A stretch of 64,000 nt of DNA, taken from assembly GCF_013386165.1 (NCBI RefSeq), contig NZ_JACAOS010000028.1:62001-126000 (forward strand), read 5' to 3'. The DNA is from Pseudomonas gingeri (lineage in GTDB: Bacteria; Pseudomonadota; Gammaproteobacteria; Pseudomonadales; Pseudomonadaceae). Shown piece by piece: positions 8,287-16,867 of this stretch (positions are counted from its first letter, which is position 1; every line of letters starts with the position of its first letter). A program made the position numbers and the translations under genes. A model generated the notes under the pieces. That model had not been told where the DNA came from. It worked only from the letters and a program-made list of their open reading frames with translations, and searched no databases.

Positions 8287-8763
8287 ATGCCAACCCTCAC
8301 CACCTACACCACCGAAGTCATCCCCGACTGGGTCGACTACAACGGCCACCTGCGCGACGCCTTCTACCTGCTGATCTTCAGCTACGCCACCGATGCCCTG
8401 ATGCAGCGCCTGGGCATGGACACCGACAACCGCGAAGCCACCGGCAGCTCGCTGTTCACCCTCGAACTGCACCTCAACTACCTGCACGAAGTAAAACTCG
8501 GTGCCCAGGTCGAAGTGCGCACCCAGATCATCGGCCACGACGCCAAGCGCCTGCACCTCTATCACAGCCTGCACCTGGTGGGCGGCGACAAGGAACTGGC
8601 CGGCAACGAACAGATGCTGCTCCACGTCGACCTCGCCGGCCCACGCTCGGCGCCCTTCACCGACACCGTGCTGGAAAAGCTGCAAGCCATCATCGAAGAC
8701 CAGAGCGACCTTCCGTCCCCGGAATACGTCGGCCGTGTGATTGGACTGCCTGCCAAAAAATAA
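8287..8763 (+). CDS. cdhB: CdhB, betainyl-CoA thioesterase
   Basis: A 158-residue hotdog-fold thioesterase (VDYNGHLRDAFYL is the 4-hydroxybenzoyl-CoA thioesterase-type active-site segment, near residues 18-30). In the carnitine pathway it hydrolyses betainyl-CoA, made by the BKACE enzyme, to glycine betaine and CoA. The start at 8287 has GGAG upstream; an in-frame extension back to 8212 would run through REP sequence and is rejected. It lies 24 bases before the dioxygenase gene and is probably co-transcribed with it. Confidence 0.87.
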   Translation: MPTLTTYTTEVIPDWVDYNGHLRDAFYLLIFSYATDALMQRLGMDTDNREATGSSLFTLELHLNYLHEVKLGAQVEVRTQIIGHDAKRLHLYHSLHLVGGDKELAGNEQMLLHVDLAGPRSAPFTDTVLEKLQAIIEDQSDLPSPEYVGRVIGLPAKK

Positions 8764-8787
8764 CAAACCACCGAAAAGGAACTCACC

Positions 8788-9951
8788 GTGAACACCGCCG
8801 CCGCGTTTGCCGATTTCCGCAGTTACCCGCTGATCAGTGCCCTGACCGCCGTGCATCCGCTGGCGGATCGAATCGAGGTGCATTGGGCGGACGGCCGTAT
8901 CAGTCCGTACCATCACGTCTGGCTACGAGACAACTGCCCGTGTCCGCGGTGCGTGTACACGGTGACCCGGGAACAGGTACTGGAAATCGTCGACGTGCCC
9001 GAGGGATTGGCCCCGGCCGTCATCCGTATCGACGACAGCGGCTGCCTGTGCATCGACTGGCAGGACGGCCACGCCAGCCGCTTCGATCCGGGCTGGTTGC
9101 GGGCCCATGCCTATGACGACCAGTCGCGGGTCGAGCGGCAGGCCGGCAAACCGAAAAGCCGGTTGTGGAACAGCAGCCTGCAATTGCCGGTCTTCGAGTT
9201 CGCCGCCCTCAAGGAAGACCCGAAAACCCTGCTGCACTGGTTATTGGCCTTGCGCGACACCGGCCTGACCCAAGTCCGCGGAGTACCGACCGAGCCGGGT
9301 TCACTGAGCGAGGTGGCAAAGCTGATCGCGTTTATCCGCCAGACCAACTTCGGCGTGCTGTTCAACGTGCAATCCAAAGCGGACGCCGACAGCAACGCCT
9401 ATACCGCTTTCAACCTGCCATTGCACAGCGACCTGCCGACCCGCGAGCTGCAACCGGGCCTGCAATTCCTGCATTGCCTGGTGAATGACGCCGAGGGTGG
9501 CGAGAGTATTTTCGTCGATGGGTTTGCCATTGCCGATGCGCTGCGTCGGGAAGATCCCGCTGCGTTCCGGGCCCTGAGCGAGATCCCGGTGGAATTTCGC
9601 AACAAGGACCGACACAGCGACTACCGCCGCCTGGCGCCGGTTATCGCGCTGGACAGCAGCGGCCAGGTCAGCGAAATCCGCATGGCCAACTTCCTGCGGG
9701 GTCCTTTCGAAGCGTCGGTGGAACAGATGCCGGTGCTTTACTCAGCTTACCGGCGCTTTATCGCCATGACCCGCGAATCTCGTTTCCGGATCATGCAGCG
9801 GCTCAACCCGGGCGAACTGTGGTGCTTCGACAACCGCCGCACGCTGCACGCACGCAATGCCTTCGACCCGGCCACCGGGGCACGGCATTTCCAGGGTTGT
9901 TATATCGACCGGGATGAATTGTTGTCGCGGATATTGGTGTTGCAGCGCTGA
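8788..9951 (+). CDS. Gamma-butyrobetaine dioxygenase
   Basis: A 387-residue Fe(II)/2-oxoglutarate oxygenase that should hydroxylate gamma-butyrobetaine to L-carnitine. The N-terminal domain holds the zinc ligands C50, C52, C55 (DNCPCPRC) and probably H95. The TauD-like domain has the iron ligands H213 and D215 (LHSD) and H354 (RTLHAR). It starts with GTG, with AAAGGA 8 bases ahead. Its place directly after cdhB extends the carnitine pathway one step upstream. A relative, trimethyllysine dioxygenase, is less likely given the context. Confidence 0.88.
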   Translation: MNTAAAFADFRSYPLISALTAVHPLADRIEVHWADGRISPYHHVWLRDNCPCPRCVYTVTREQVLEIVDVPEGLAPAVIRIDDSGCLCIDWQDGHASRFDPGWLRAHAYDDQSRVERQAGKPKSRLWNSSLQLPVFEFAALKEDPKTLLHWLLALRDTGLTQVRGVPTEPGSLSEVAKLIAFIRQTNFGVLFNVQSKADADSNAYTAFNLPLHSDLPTRELQPGLQFLHCLVNDAEGGESIFVDGFAIADALRREDPAAFRALSEIPVEFRNKDRHSDYRRLAPVIALDSSGQVSEIRMANFLRGPFEASVEQMPVLYSAYRRFIAMTRESRFRIMQRLNPGELWCFDNRRTLHARNAFDPATGARHFQGCYIDRDELLSRILVLQR

Positions 9952-10154
9952 AGATCGATCATTCGAACACCCTGTTTCGGCCGACTGGATATTGAGCCAC
10001 GATTGCTATTTTTTGATCAAAGCGCTAGTATTTTCCCGTCGACACAGACCGGAACCTTGGCAGCAAGGGGTGTTGATTTCGGTGATGAAAATCACTCCCA
10101 GCCAGTGAGCGGGATAAGCGGAAACGCGAAAGGACAGGCCGATAAAGTGATTCA

Positions 10155-10190
10155 CAAAAAACCTCGATGCGAAAGCACCGAGGTTTTTTG
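10155..10190 (+). terminator. Rho-independent terminator after the dioxygenase gene
   Basis: Stem ACCTCG / CGAGGT (10161-10184) with an inner TGC-GAAA-GCA tip, flanked by A5 and T6. It closes the carnitine transcription unit. The A and T runs would let it work in both directions, also serving the minus-strand gene at 10252. Confidence 0.85.
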
Positions 10191-10251
10191 TTTACAAAAC
10201 ATAACACCACCCACCCTGACACTTGCATCGACAGTGATGGGGTAGCTTATT

Positions 10252-10737
10252 TTAGACAGACTTACCAGCGTTTCGCATTTCCAGAATGTATCGCACATTG
10301 CGAGGTTTACCTTTCTTCGGGAGATTTCCGCGCCCCCAAGTTGCCACTTCGTACGCAGAGACGACCCGCACTTTTAGCAAGTTGCTTGTACCTGCCGGTT
10401 TGCTGATCGAAAAGAAAATAGCGTAGTCGTGTATATCCAGACAAAAGTAACGCTGGCTGTTTACGACAAAGAAGGGTAAGGCAATGCTGCTAATGAAGCG
10501 TCTACGTATGTAGTCGACAATCTGAGTGCTGCAATGGTAACGATCTGCGCAAAAATATCGTTGTTCACCGCGAAACCTGAGTAATTCACCAATGCCTTTA
10601 TCGTCAGTGAAGCAGTGAAAACCAAATTCGAACTTTACCATCACCTGTTCACTCGCGATATCGAACACCAACTCGAACGGCTGTAGATGTTCCATCGTGA
10701 ACGTCCGTCCACCGATGACCAAGTCATTCCACTGCAT
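10252..10737 (-). CDS. Hypothetical protein, AT-rich
   Basis: A 161-residue protein I do not recognise. It is soluble, rich in Phe and Tyr, with pairs of cysteines (FHCFTDD, RYFCADRYHC, RYFCLD). The ending is basic (RGNLPKKGKPRNVR). The coding region is clearly more AT-rich than its neighbours, suggesting acquired DNA. No good Shine-Dalgarno is seen before the ATG at 10737. It may be real but silent, and the bidirectional terminator at 10155-10190 would end it. Confidence 0.5.
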   Translation of the reverse strand: MQWNDLVIGGRTFTMEHLQPFELVFDIASEQVMVKFEFGFHCFTDDKGIGELLRFRGEQRYFCADRYHCSTQIVDYIRRRFISSIALPFFVVNSQRYFCLDIHDYAIFFSISKPAGTSNLLKVRVVSAYEVATWGRGNLPKKGKPRNVRYILEMRNAGKSV

Positions 10738-10786
10738 GAGGTATGGCCGTTCGATACTAAATGGTGGGCGATTATAACATTGCTTG

Positions 10787-10815
10787 ATATAAGGACTGCC
10801 TTGCAGCCCTTATAT
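10787..10815. other. Hairpin in AT-rich spacer
   Basis: ATATAAGG and CCTTATAT enclose a second CTGC/GCAG stem with a 3-base loop and a single A/C mismatch. There is no T run, so it is not a clear terminator. It lies between two minus-strand hypothetical genes. Confidence 0.5.
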
Positions 10816-10920
10816 TCACAAGCTCATTCACTAAAAATTGTATCCAACTTTTAATTCACTGAATCACTGGAATTAGGGAGTTGCTCGCAAGGCATGCTCG
10901 CGATCCCCCTCTGAGAAAGC

Positions 10921-11190
10921 CTAATTGGTCAGTTTCATCGTGCGTTGTTCCACAACACTCAAGACATCACAGCCATCATCCAGCAGGGTATACATCACCT
11001 CCATTACATGCCGGAAATCCTGCTCATCCAGATTATTGATCGTGGTACAGGTCAAGGTTTGCGAAAGATCGCGGGCGCCACGCAGCCGTCGACTGGCGAA
11101 AGCACAGAGGTCGCGCAATGGGGCGTCGGGGTTAAAAAAGAGCACGGGGGTTTCGGTGGTGTTGGACTGTAGAGCGATGAAGTTCGTCAT
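10921..11190 (-). CDS. Small hypothetical protein of the Pseudomonas DUF3077/DUF6124 type
   Basis: An 89-residue protein (MTNFIALQSN start; FFNPDAPLRDLCAFASRRL middle). The layout resembles the short DUF3077/DUF6124 proteins common in P. fluorescens: an N-terminal strand region, a 'DAPLRDLCAFA' helix and a final Asp/Glu-rich helix. GGAG is 6 bases before the ATG at 11190. An upstream in-frame extension to 11292 is not favoured. Function unknown. Confidence 0.65.
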   Translation of the reverse strand: MTNFIALQSNTTETPVLFFNPDAPLRDLCAFASRRLRGARDLSQTLTCTTINNLDEQDFRHVMEVMYTLLDDGCDVLSVVEQRTMKLTN

Positions 11191-11393
11191 GTGTAACTCC
11201 AGCAAAATGAGGAGACCACCACCTTCAGCCGCGACACTGAAGGGTGGCAGTTGTGCAAGGGTTCGCGGACCGGACACATAACAAACCGGCACACCCGAAG
11301 GTGTCCCTCACACAACCGCCATAACACGAATGCAAAGCAGCGAAACGCCATCGAATTGATGGCGCTTGTGAGGTTACATGTTTTGACCGCGAC

Positions 11394-11423
11394 GTCCAGT
11401 CATTGAATTGGCAATGACTGGAC
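11394..11423. promoter_or_regulatory. Perfect 12-bp inverted repeat, possible operator
   Basis: GTCCAGTCATTG and its exact complement CAATGACTGGAC are separated by 6 bases. TATAAA follows at 11428. No T run follows on either side, which argues for a protein-binding site over a terminator. It lies in the 800-base spacer between 11191 and 11988, which holds no convincing protein gene. Confidence 0.45.
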
Positions 11424-11740
11424 TGACTATAAAGACGCTGCACAGCCCTGTGCAAGCAAGTGCGAGCCCTGATGTTTGAGCAAATGCGTCAGGGCTCGGT
11501 GAGGTATCGACTACGAGGAAGGACGGCTTTGCTGGCAGGTCTCCCGCACCGAAGCAGAACAGCCCGAACGCCAACAATTTCCCTTCATATGATCCAGACT
11601 CGCTTGAACCTGCGCAGCACCGCCGACAAATTTTCTGCTGTCTGCGTAGTCGGCGCTGACGTTAAGCAACGACTCATCACATCACAAGGGCCTTCTGCCC
11701 TGCTGAAAGGTAATGACACAATTTCACTCAATAATCCGGA

Positions 11741-11917
11741 GCAAAAAAAACCCCGATCAAGCCGTGACAGGATCGGGGTTGAGAGAGTGTCCACAGAAAC
11801 CCGAAGCGAGGGTGACCAAACCGTCGACAGGTCTACTGGTGCCCAGTGTGCTCGCTTGCCCTACCCGCGAGTTAGCCGAAAACGACCTGTTCATAGGTAT
11901 CAGAGCCACTCGGACAA
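11741..11917 (-). ncRNA. Candidate small RNA with promoter and terminator
   Basis: On the minus strand a possible sigma-70 promoter (TTGTCC at 11917-11912, 16-base spacer, TATGAA at 11895-11890) is followed about 110 bases later by a strong terminator: AACCCCGATC / GATCGGGGTT (11749-11780) and a run of eight T. No open reading frame in the interval looks like a gene. The terminator has no other upstream gene to serve. The promoter match is modest. Confidence 0.4.
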
Positions 11918-11988
11918 TCCGCTCTTGCCGACACCGCGAAGGGCTACCAGAATCGAAACACGATCACATCGGAACAAGGACCAGCGCC

Positions 11989-12249
11989 ATGATGTACGCG
12001 GATTTGATTGACCAGGAAGACCTGTTGGGCCAGCTCAAATCCCTCGGCCTGCAAGTGCCGAGCGGTGCCACCGCCGAGCAAGCCTGCGAATGTGCGGTAC
12101 GCGGCCTCGACGACGCCAGGGCCTATGAGCTACGCAAGATGGTCAAGGATATGTACACCAGCAGCGCGACGATTCTGCCGGCGGTGCGTCAGGCCATCGA
12201 CAAGCAGTTGTTGCCGGCATTGGCGCAATACCAGCAAACACGACCCTGA
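11989..12249 (+). CDS. Small conserved hypothetical protein
   Basis: An 86-residue acidic helical protein (MMYADLIDQEDLL start; VRQAIDKQLLPAL end). It has no signal peptide, membrane segment or motif I recognise. AAGGA lies about 8 bases before the first of two adjacent ATG codons at 11989; the long in-frame extension upstream has atypical composition. It is just upstream of a REPIN and convergent with gbdR. Confidence 0.6.
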   Translation: MMYADLIDQEDLLGQLKSLGLQVPSGATAEQACECAVRGLDDARAYELRKMVKDMYTSSATILPAVRQAIDKQLLPALAQYQQTRP

Positions 12250-12266
12250 CAGCAGAAACACCAGAG

Positions 12267-12414
12267 TGTGGCGAGTGGGCCTGTCGGGACGCCGCATCGC
12301 CACTCTGGGGTGCGAAGCGGCCCTGAAACCGGTGATTGCGGTGTGTCAGGCAGACCGCGACAACCGGTTTTACGACGGCTTCGCCGTCGAGCGCGGGCAA
12401 GCCCGCTCGCCACA
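12267..12414. repeat. REPIN, TGTGGCGAGCGGGCTTGCCC class, degenerate
   Basis: The left arm is diverged (TGTGGCGAGTGGGCCTGTCG), while the right arm is intact (GCGGGCAAGCCCGCTCGCCA). It lies between convergent genes, the 86-residue protein and gbdR. Confidence 0.8.
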
Positions 12415-12495
12415 AGACCGCGCTCGACTTCACATTTCATTAACTGTCATGGGGGCCAGTCCCCTAGCCACAGGGACCCAACCGGACAACCCGTC

Positions 12496-13599
12496 TTATA
12501 GCCTTACGCTGGCAAACGTCGACTCGTTACGCGCCTGACTCAACGCCGACATCGGCCCGGACAACGGCGCCAATACCAACGCCTGCGGAATCGGCATCAT
12601 CGCCACCTGCTGGGTCGTGTTGGAACCCACACGCTCATCACGCGGCGGAATACCGAAGTACTCGCGGTAGCACTTGGAGAAGTGCGGCGTCGACACAAAC
12701 CCGCACACCGACGCCACTTCGATAATCGACATCGGCGTCTGCTTGAGCAACTGCCGTGCCCGAATCAGCCGCAACTTCAGGTAGTAGCGCGACGGCGAGC
12801 AATGCAGGTACTTCTGGAACAAGCGCTCCAGCTGCCGACGGGACACGGCGACATACACCGCCAGTTCGTCCAGGTCGATCGGCTCTTCCAGGTTGGCTTC
12901 CATCAGCGCGACGATTTCCTGCAACTTCGGCTGGTTGGTGCCGAGCATGTGCTTGAGCGGCACACGCTGGTGATCCTGTTCGTTGCGGATACGCTCGTAG
13001 ACAAACATCTCCGAAATCGCTGCCGACAACTCACGGCCATGATCACGACTGATCAAATGCAGCATCATGTCCAACGGTGCCGTACCGCCAGAACTGGTGA
13101 AGCGGTTACGGTCGAGGGTGAACAGACGAGTACTCATGGCCACCCGCGGGAAAGCTTCCTGCATCGAGGCCAGACACTCCCAGTGCACGCTGCAATCGAA
13201 GCCGTCGAGCAACCCGGCGCACGCCAACGCCCAACTGCCGGTGCACACGGCACCAAGACGGCGCGACTGGCGCGCCTGGCTCTGTAACCAGGACACATGT
13301 TCGCGGGTGACGGTACGTTGAATGCCGATGCCGCCGCAGACAATCACGGTGTCCATGGCGGGCGCTTTGTGCATGGAGGCGTCAGGCGTGATCTGCAGGC
13401 CGTCGCTGGCCCAGACCTGTCCGCCGTCGACGCTCAGGGTCGTCCAGCGATACAACTCGCGGCCGGACAATTGGTTGGCCATCCGCAGGGGTTCTACGGC
13501 GGAAGCCAGGGAAATGAGCGTGAAATTGTCCAGCAGCAGAAAGCCGATGGATTGAGGCGCACGGTTCTGGGGTTGAGCCCCGGACTGGAACGACGTCAT
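12496..13599 (-). CDS. gbdR: GbdR, glycine betaine/dimethylglycine activator
   Basis: A 367-residue GlxA-type regulator: DJ-1-like N-terminal domain (about 18-190, FLLLDNFTLISLASAVEPL start) and AraC helix-turn-helix pair (about 230-330; SRRQLERLFQKYL, SVCGFVSTPHFSKCY). Length and order match GbdR of P. aeruginosa, which senses glycine betaine and dimethylglycine and activates gbcAB, dgcAB, sdaB, cbcXWV and others. GAGGAG sits 9 bases before the ATG. The C-terminal tail after the HTH (about 40 residues) is low in complexity. It is transcribed in the same direction as sdaB but 430 bases apart. Confidence 0.92.
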   Translation of the reverse strand: MTSFQSGAQPQNRAPQSIGFLLLDNFTLISLASAVEPLRMANQLSGRELYRWTTLSVDGGQVWASDGLQITPDASMHKAPAMDTVIVCGGIGIQRTVTREHVSWLQSQARQSRRLGAVCTGSWALACAGLLDGFDCSVHWECLASMQEAFPRVAMSTRLFTLDRNRFTSSGGTAPLDMMLHLISRDHGRELSAAISEMFVYERIRNEQDHQRVPLKHMLGTNQPKLQEIVALMEANLEEPIDLDELAVYVAVSRRQLERLFQKYLHCSPSRYYLKLRLIRARQLLKQTPMSIIEVASVCGFVSTPHFSKCYREYFGIPPRDERVGSNTTQQVAMMPIPQALVLAPLSGPMSALSQARNESTFASVRL

Positions 13600-13962
13600 C
13601 GCGATATCTCCTCACACAAAGCGGGTGATGGCCTCAGGCGGAGGCTCTTGTTATGGCCCTCGTTCTCTCGTGGAGAGGGGCTTTGTAATGACAGAGCAAT
13701 TGCCATGCCGAAAGTTGAATAGGTATTCAATAACTCCTGAAAACGACGTCGCGGCGTGTCTATATAGCCCCCGCCATGAGTGCGGGTTATAAGGCGTGGG
13801 AAAGGTCTGTAAGCGCCCGGCCTGGGCGGCTTGAGCAGTTCGGTAGCACTTGCGTGCGCGGCGCTGAACAGCACCGGAAAAGAGTGTCACCGCAAGCACG
13901 GTCGACCGGCGGTAACAGGGTGAAAACCGGGTGTTGCGAAGACTTACCAGTTACCTGTTTGC

Positions 13963-13985
13963 GACGCGCCAAAAGGTGGCGCGTC
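13963..13985 (-). terminator. Hairpin after sdaB, weak terminator candidate
   Basis: GACGCGCC and GGCGCGTC pair around a 7-base loop, 46 bases past the sdaB stop. No T run follows on the minus strand, so termination would be inefficient or Rho-assisted. The rest of the 430-base sdaB-gbdR gap (13600-14031) shows nothing else clear. Confidence 0.35.
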
Positions 13986-14031
13986 CCGTGAGCAGTGGTC
14001 GATTTATGCACAGTCCTGGCAGCGGGCGACC

Positions 14032-15408
14032 TCAGCACTCCACCGCACTGACCGCCAACCCACCACGGGAAGTCTCTTTATATTTGTCATGCATGTCCGC
14101 CCCGGTATCCCGCATGGTGCGGATCACCCGGTCCAGCGAAATGAAATGCTGGCCGTCACCGCGCAAGGCCATCTGCGCCGCGTTGATCGCCTTGACCGCG
14201 GCAATCGCGTTGCGCTCGATGCACGGCACCTGTACCAGCCCGCCCACCGGATCGCAGGTCAGCCCGAGGTTGTGTTCCAGGCCGATTTCCGCCGCGTTGC
14301 ACAATTGCTCCGGCGTCGCCCCGAGCACCTGCGCCAAACCCGCCGCCGCCATGGCACAGGCCGAGCCCACTTCGCCCTGGCAACCAACCTCGGCCCCCGA
14401 GATCGAAGCGTTCTTCTTGCAGAGGATGCCCACCGCCGCCGCCGCGAGGAAATAGTCGACGACATTGGCGTCGGTCACCACCTCGCTGAACTTCATGAAG
14501 TAGTGCAGTACCGCCGGGATGATCCCCGCCGCGCCGTTGGTCGGCGCCGTCACCATGCGCCCACCCGCCGCGTTCTCTTCGTTGACCGCCAGGGCGAACA
14601 GGTTCACCCACTCCATGGCGCTCAAGGTCGAACCGATGACGTTGGGCTTGTTCAACTCCTGCAGGCTGCGGTGCAACTTGGCCGCGCGCCGACGCACATT
14701 CAGGCCGCCAGGCAGGATGCCCTCGTGCTTGAGGCCCTGCTCGACGCAATCCTGCATGGCCCGCCAGAGTTTCATCAGGCCGCTGCGGATTTCGTCTTCA
14801 GCGCGCCAGACCTTTTCATTGGCCAGCATCAGTTCGGCAACGCTCAGGCCATGCCGCTGACACAGTTCAAGCAATTCCACCGCACTGGAAAAATCATAGG
14901 GCAGCACCGTGCGATCCATGTCCGCCACGCCGCTTTCGGCCTGGGCCTGATCGACGACAAAACCACCGCCCACTGAATAGTAGGTGTCGCGATGCAGCTC
15001 TTTACCTTCAGCAAAAGCGACCAGGGTCATGGCATTGGGGTGGAACGCCAGGTTCTCGTCGATCAGGCGCATGTCCCGCGCCCAGACAAACGGAATCGCC
15101 AGACGGTTATCCAGCAGCAGCGTGTCGGTTTCGCGCAGGGTGGCGATGCGCAGGCCGATCTGCGACGGGTCGATCGCGTCCGGCCATTCGCCCATCAACC
15201 CCATGATCACCGCGTTGTCGCTGCCGTGGCCGATACCGGTCGCCGACAGCGAACCATAGAGCTGCACTTCGACCCGCGTCACCTGCTCAAGCTCGCCGCG
15301 CTCACGCAGCCCCTGGACGAACAACGCCGCGGCGCGCATGGGCCCCACGGTGTGGGAACTGGAAGGGCCGATGCCGATCTTGAACAGGTCAAACACGCTG
15401 ATTGCCAT
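14032..15408 (-). CDS. sdaB: L-serine ammonia-lyase SdaB
   Basis: A 458-residue iron-sulfur L-serine dehydratase converting serine to pyruvate and ammonia. The N-terminal beta domain begins MAISVFDLFKIGIGPSSSHT, and the alpha domain holds the 4Fe-4S cysteines (ILCKKNASISGAEVGCQGEVG and LTCDPVGG). GAGGA precedes the ATG at 15408. In Pseudomonas SdaB is induced by GbdR and finishes choline breakdown (glycine to serine to pyruvate). It is divergent from cbcX across a control region with 21-bp repeats. Confidence 0.93.
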   Translation of the reverse strand: MAISVFDLFKIGIGPSSSHTVGPMRAAALFVQGLRERGELEQVTRVEVQLYGSLSATGIGHGSDNAVIMGLMGEWPDAIDPSQIGLRIATLRETDTLLLDNRLAIPFVWARDMRLIDENLAFHPNAMTLVAFAEGKELHRDTYYSVGGGFVVDQAQAESGVADMDRTVLPYDFSSAVELLELCQRHGLSVAELMLANEKVWRAEDEIRSGLMKLWRAMQDCVEQGLKHEGILPGGLNVRRRAAKLHRSLQELNKPNVIGSTLSAMEWVNLFALAVNEENAAGGRMVTAPTNGAAGIIPAVLHYFMKFSEVVTDANVVDYFLAAAAVGILCKKNASISGAEVGCQGEVGSACAMAAAGLAQVLGATPEQLCNAAEIGLEHNLGLTCDPVGGLVQVPCIERNAIAAVKAINAAQMALRGDGQHFISLDRVIRTMRDTGADMHDKYKETSRGGLAVSAVEC

Positions 15409-15652
15409 TGTTGCGAAGTCCTCTGAGTGCCTGTTCCAGACGCCTGAGCGCCCGGTGGCGGAGCTGCTACGCTCAAGGGTCGCAATCCGCCGGGATAAAG
15501 CATCATCAGCCTTTTGAAAGCCCACGCGACGTCTCACACCGACGCACCCATGCCCAGCAACGCCAGCGTCCGCGCACAGGTAATTTTCGGTGTTTTTTTG
15601 CGGCGCAGAGAGGGAAAAAGGGCCGAAAAAATCTGTAAACGACCTCACCGAC

Positions 15653-15694
15653 ACTGGATGCGACCCTCCCTGTACTGGATACGACGCACCCTGT
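15653..15694. promoter_or_regulatory. Candidate GbdR operator: tandem 21-bp repeat
   Basis: ACTGGATGCGACCCTCCCTG plus T (15653-15673) is followed directly by ACTGGATACGACGCACCCTG plus T (15674-15694): 18 of 21 bases agree with a period of exactly 21. This is the geometry of an AraC-family site. It sits in the divergent sdaB/cbcX region, both being GbdR targets in P. aeruginosa. The rest of 15409-15850 holds A-rich and G-rich tracts only. Confidence 0.65.
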
Positions 15695-15850
15695 AGGCGA
15701 CAGATTTAGGCTGGTACATGATCAGTCTCGACTCGATTGCAAGGCACCGGGGTAGAGCCGTCCTCGACGCCTACAACCGCAACACAAAATAACTAAGCGC
15801 GATCGTCCAGTCGGACCACTGCCAAAAATGAACATCCAGGAGTCCACCCC

Positions 15851-16798
15851 ATGAAAGGTTCCCCGTCGTTGTTGTTGGCCGCCATGCTGAGTCTGCCGGT
15901 GCTGGCCCAAGCCGCAGAGCCGGCACAATGCAGTACCGTTAACTTCTCGGATGTCGGCTGGACCGACATCACCGCCACCACGGCCACCACCAGCGTGGTA
16001 CTCGACGCCCTGGGCTACAAGACCAAGACCACGATGATTTCCGTGCCGGTGACCTACAAGTCCCTGGCCGACGGCAAGAACATGGACGTGTTCCTCGGCA
16101 ACTGGATGCCGACCATGGAAAACGACATCAAGGCCTATCGCGACGCCGGCACCGTGGAAACCGTGCGCACCAACCTCAAGGGCGCCAAGTACACCCTCGC
16201 CGTGCCCCAGGCGCTTTACGACAAAGGTCTGCATGACTTCGCCGACATCGCCAAATTCAAGAAGGAACTGGACGGCAAGATCTACGGCATCGAGCCGGGC
16301 AACGACGGCAACCGCCTGATCCAGAGCATGATCGACAAGAACGCCTTCGGCCTGAAAGACGCCGGCTTCAAGGTCGTCGAATCCAGCGAAGCCGGCATGC
16401 TCTCGCAGGTCGACCGTGCAGAGAAACGCGGCACCGCCGTGGTCTTCCTCGGTTGGGCGCCGCACCCGATGAACAAGCGCTTCAAGATCGAATACCTGAC
16501 CGGCGGTGATGACTACTTCGGCCCTGACTTCGGCGCTGCGACCGTCCTGACCAACACCCGCAAGGGCTACGCCCAGGAATGCAGCAACGTCGGCCAACTG
16601 CTGAAGAACCTCGAGTTCACCGTCGACATGGAAAGCTCGCTGATGGGCAACATCCTCGACGACAAGATGAAACCTGAAGCCGCGGCCAAAGCCTGGCTGC
16701 AGAAAAACCCACAGGTGTTGACCACCTGGCTGGCGGGCGTGACCACCATTGACGGAAAACCAGGCCTGGATGCCGTGAAAGCCAAGCTCGCGCAATAA
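15851..16798 (+). CDS. cbcX: CbcX, periplasmic choline-binding protein
   Basis: A 315-residue OpuAC-type binding protein with a signal peptide (cleaved after AQA, about residue 21). Quaternary-amine-binding aromatic contexts are visible (VGWTDI, LGNWMP, LGWAPHP). It is the first gene of cbcXWV, the choline ABC transporter whose permease also serves CaiX and the betaine-binding BetX in P. aeruginosa. Similarity to CaiX at 5.1 kb runs through the whole protein. The candidate GbdR operator lies about 160 bases upstream. Confidence 0.92.
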   Translation: MKGSPSLLLAAMLSLPVLAQAAEPAQCSTVNFSDVGWTDITATTATTSVVLDALGYKTKTTMISVPVTYKSLADGKNMDVFLGNWMPTMENDIKAYRDAGTVETVRTNLKGAKYTLAVPQALYDKGLHDFADIAKFKKELDGKIYGIEPGNDGNRLIQSMIDKNAFGLKDAGFKVVESSEAGMLSQVDRAEKRGTAVVFLGWAPHPMNKRFKIEYLTGGDDYFGPDFGAATVLTNTRKGYAQECSNVGQLLKNLEFTVDMESSLMGNILDDKMKPEAAAKAWLQKNPQVLTTWLAGVTTIDGKPGLDAVKAKLAQ

Positions 16799-16867
16799 CC
16801 GCCATGTCCGGGCGGGTCCGCCCGCCTGGACAGGCATTTATTTCCCCGCATGTGGACGTTCAATACC

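Noticed and set aside
11460..12011. 183-codon ORF starting MRALMFEQ
   Set aside because: It crosses the orphan terminator hairpin, has atypical codon use and no RBS.
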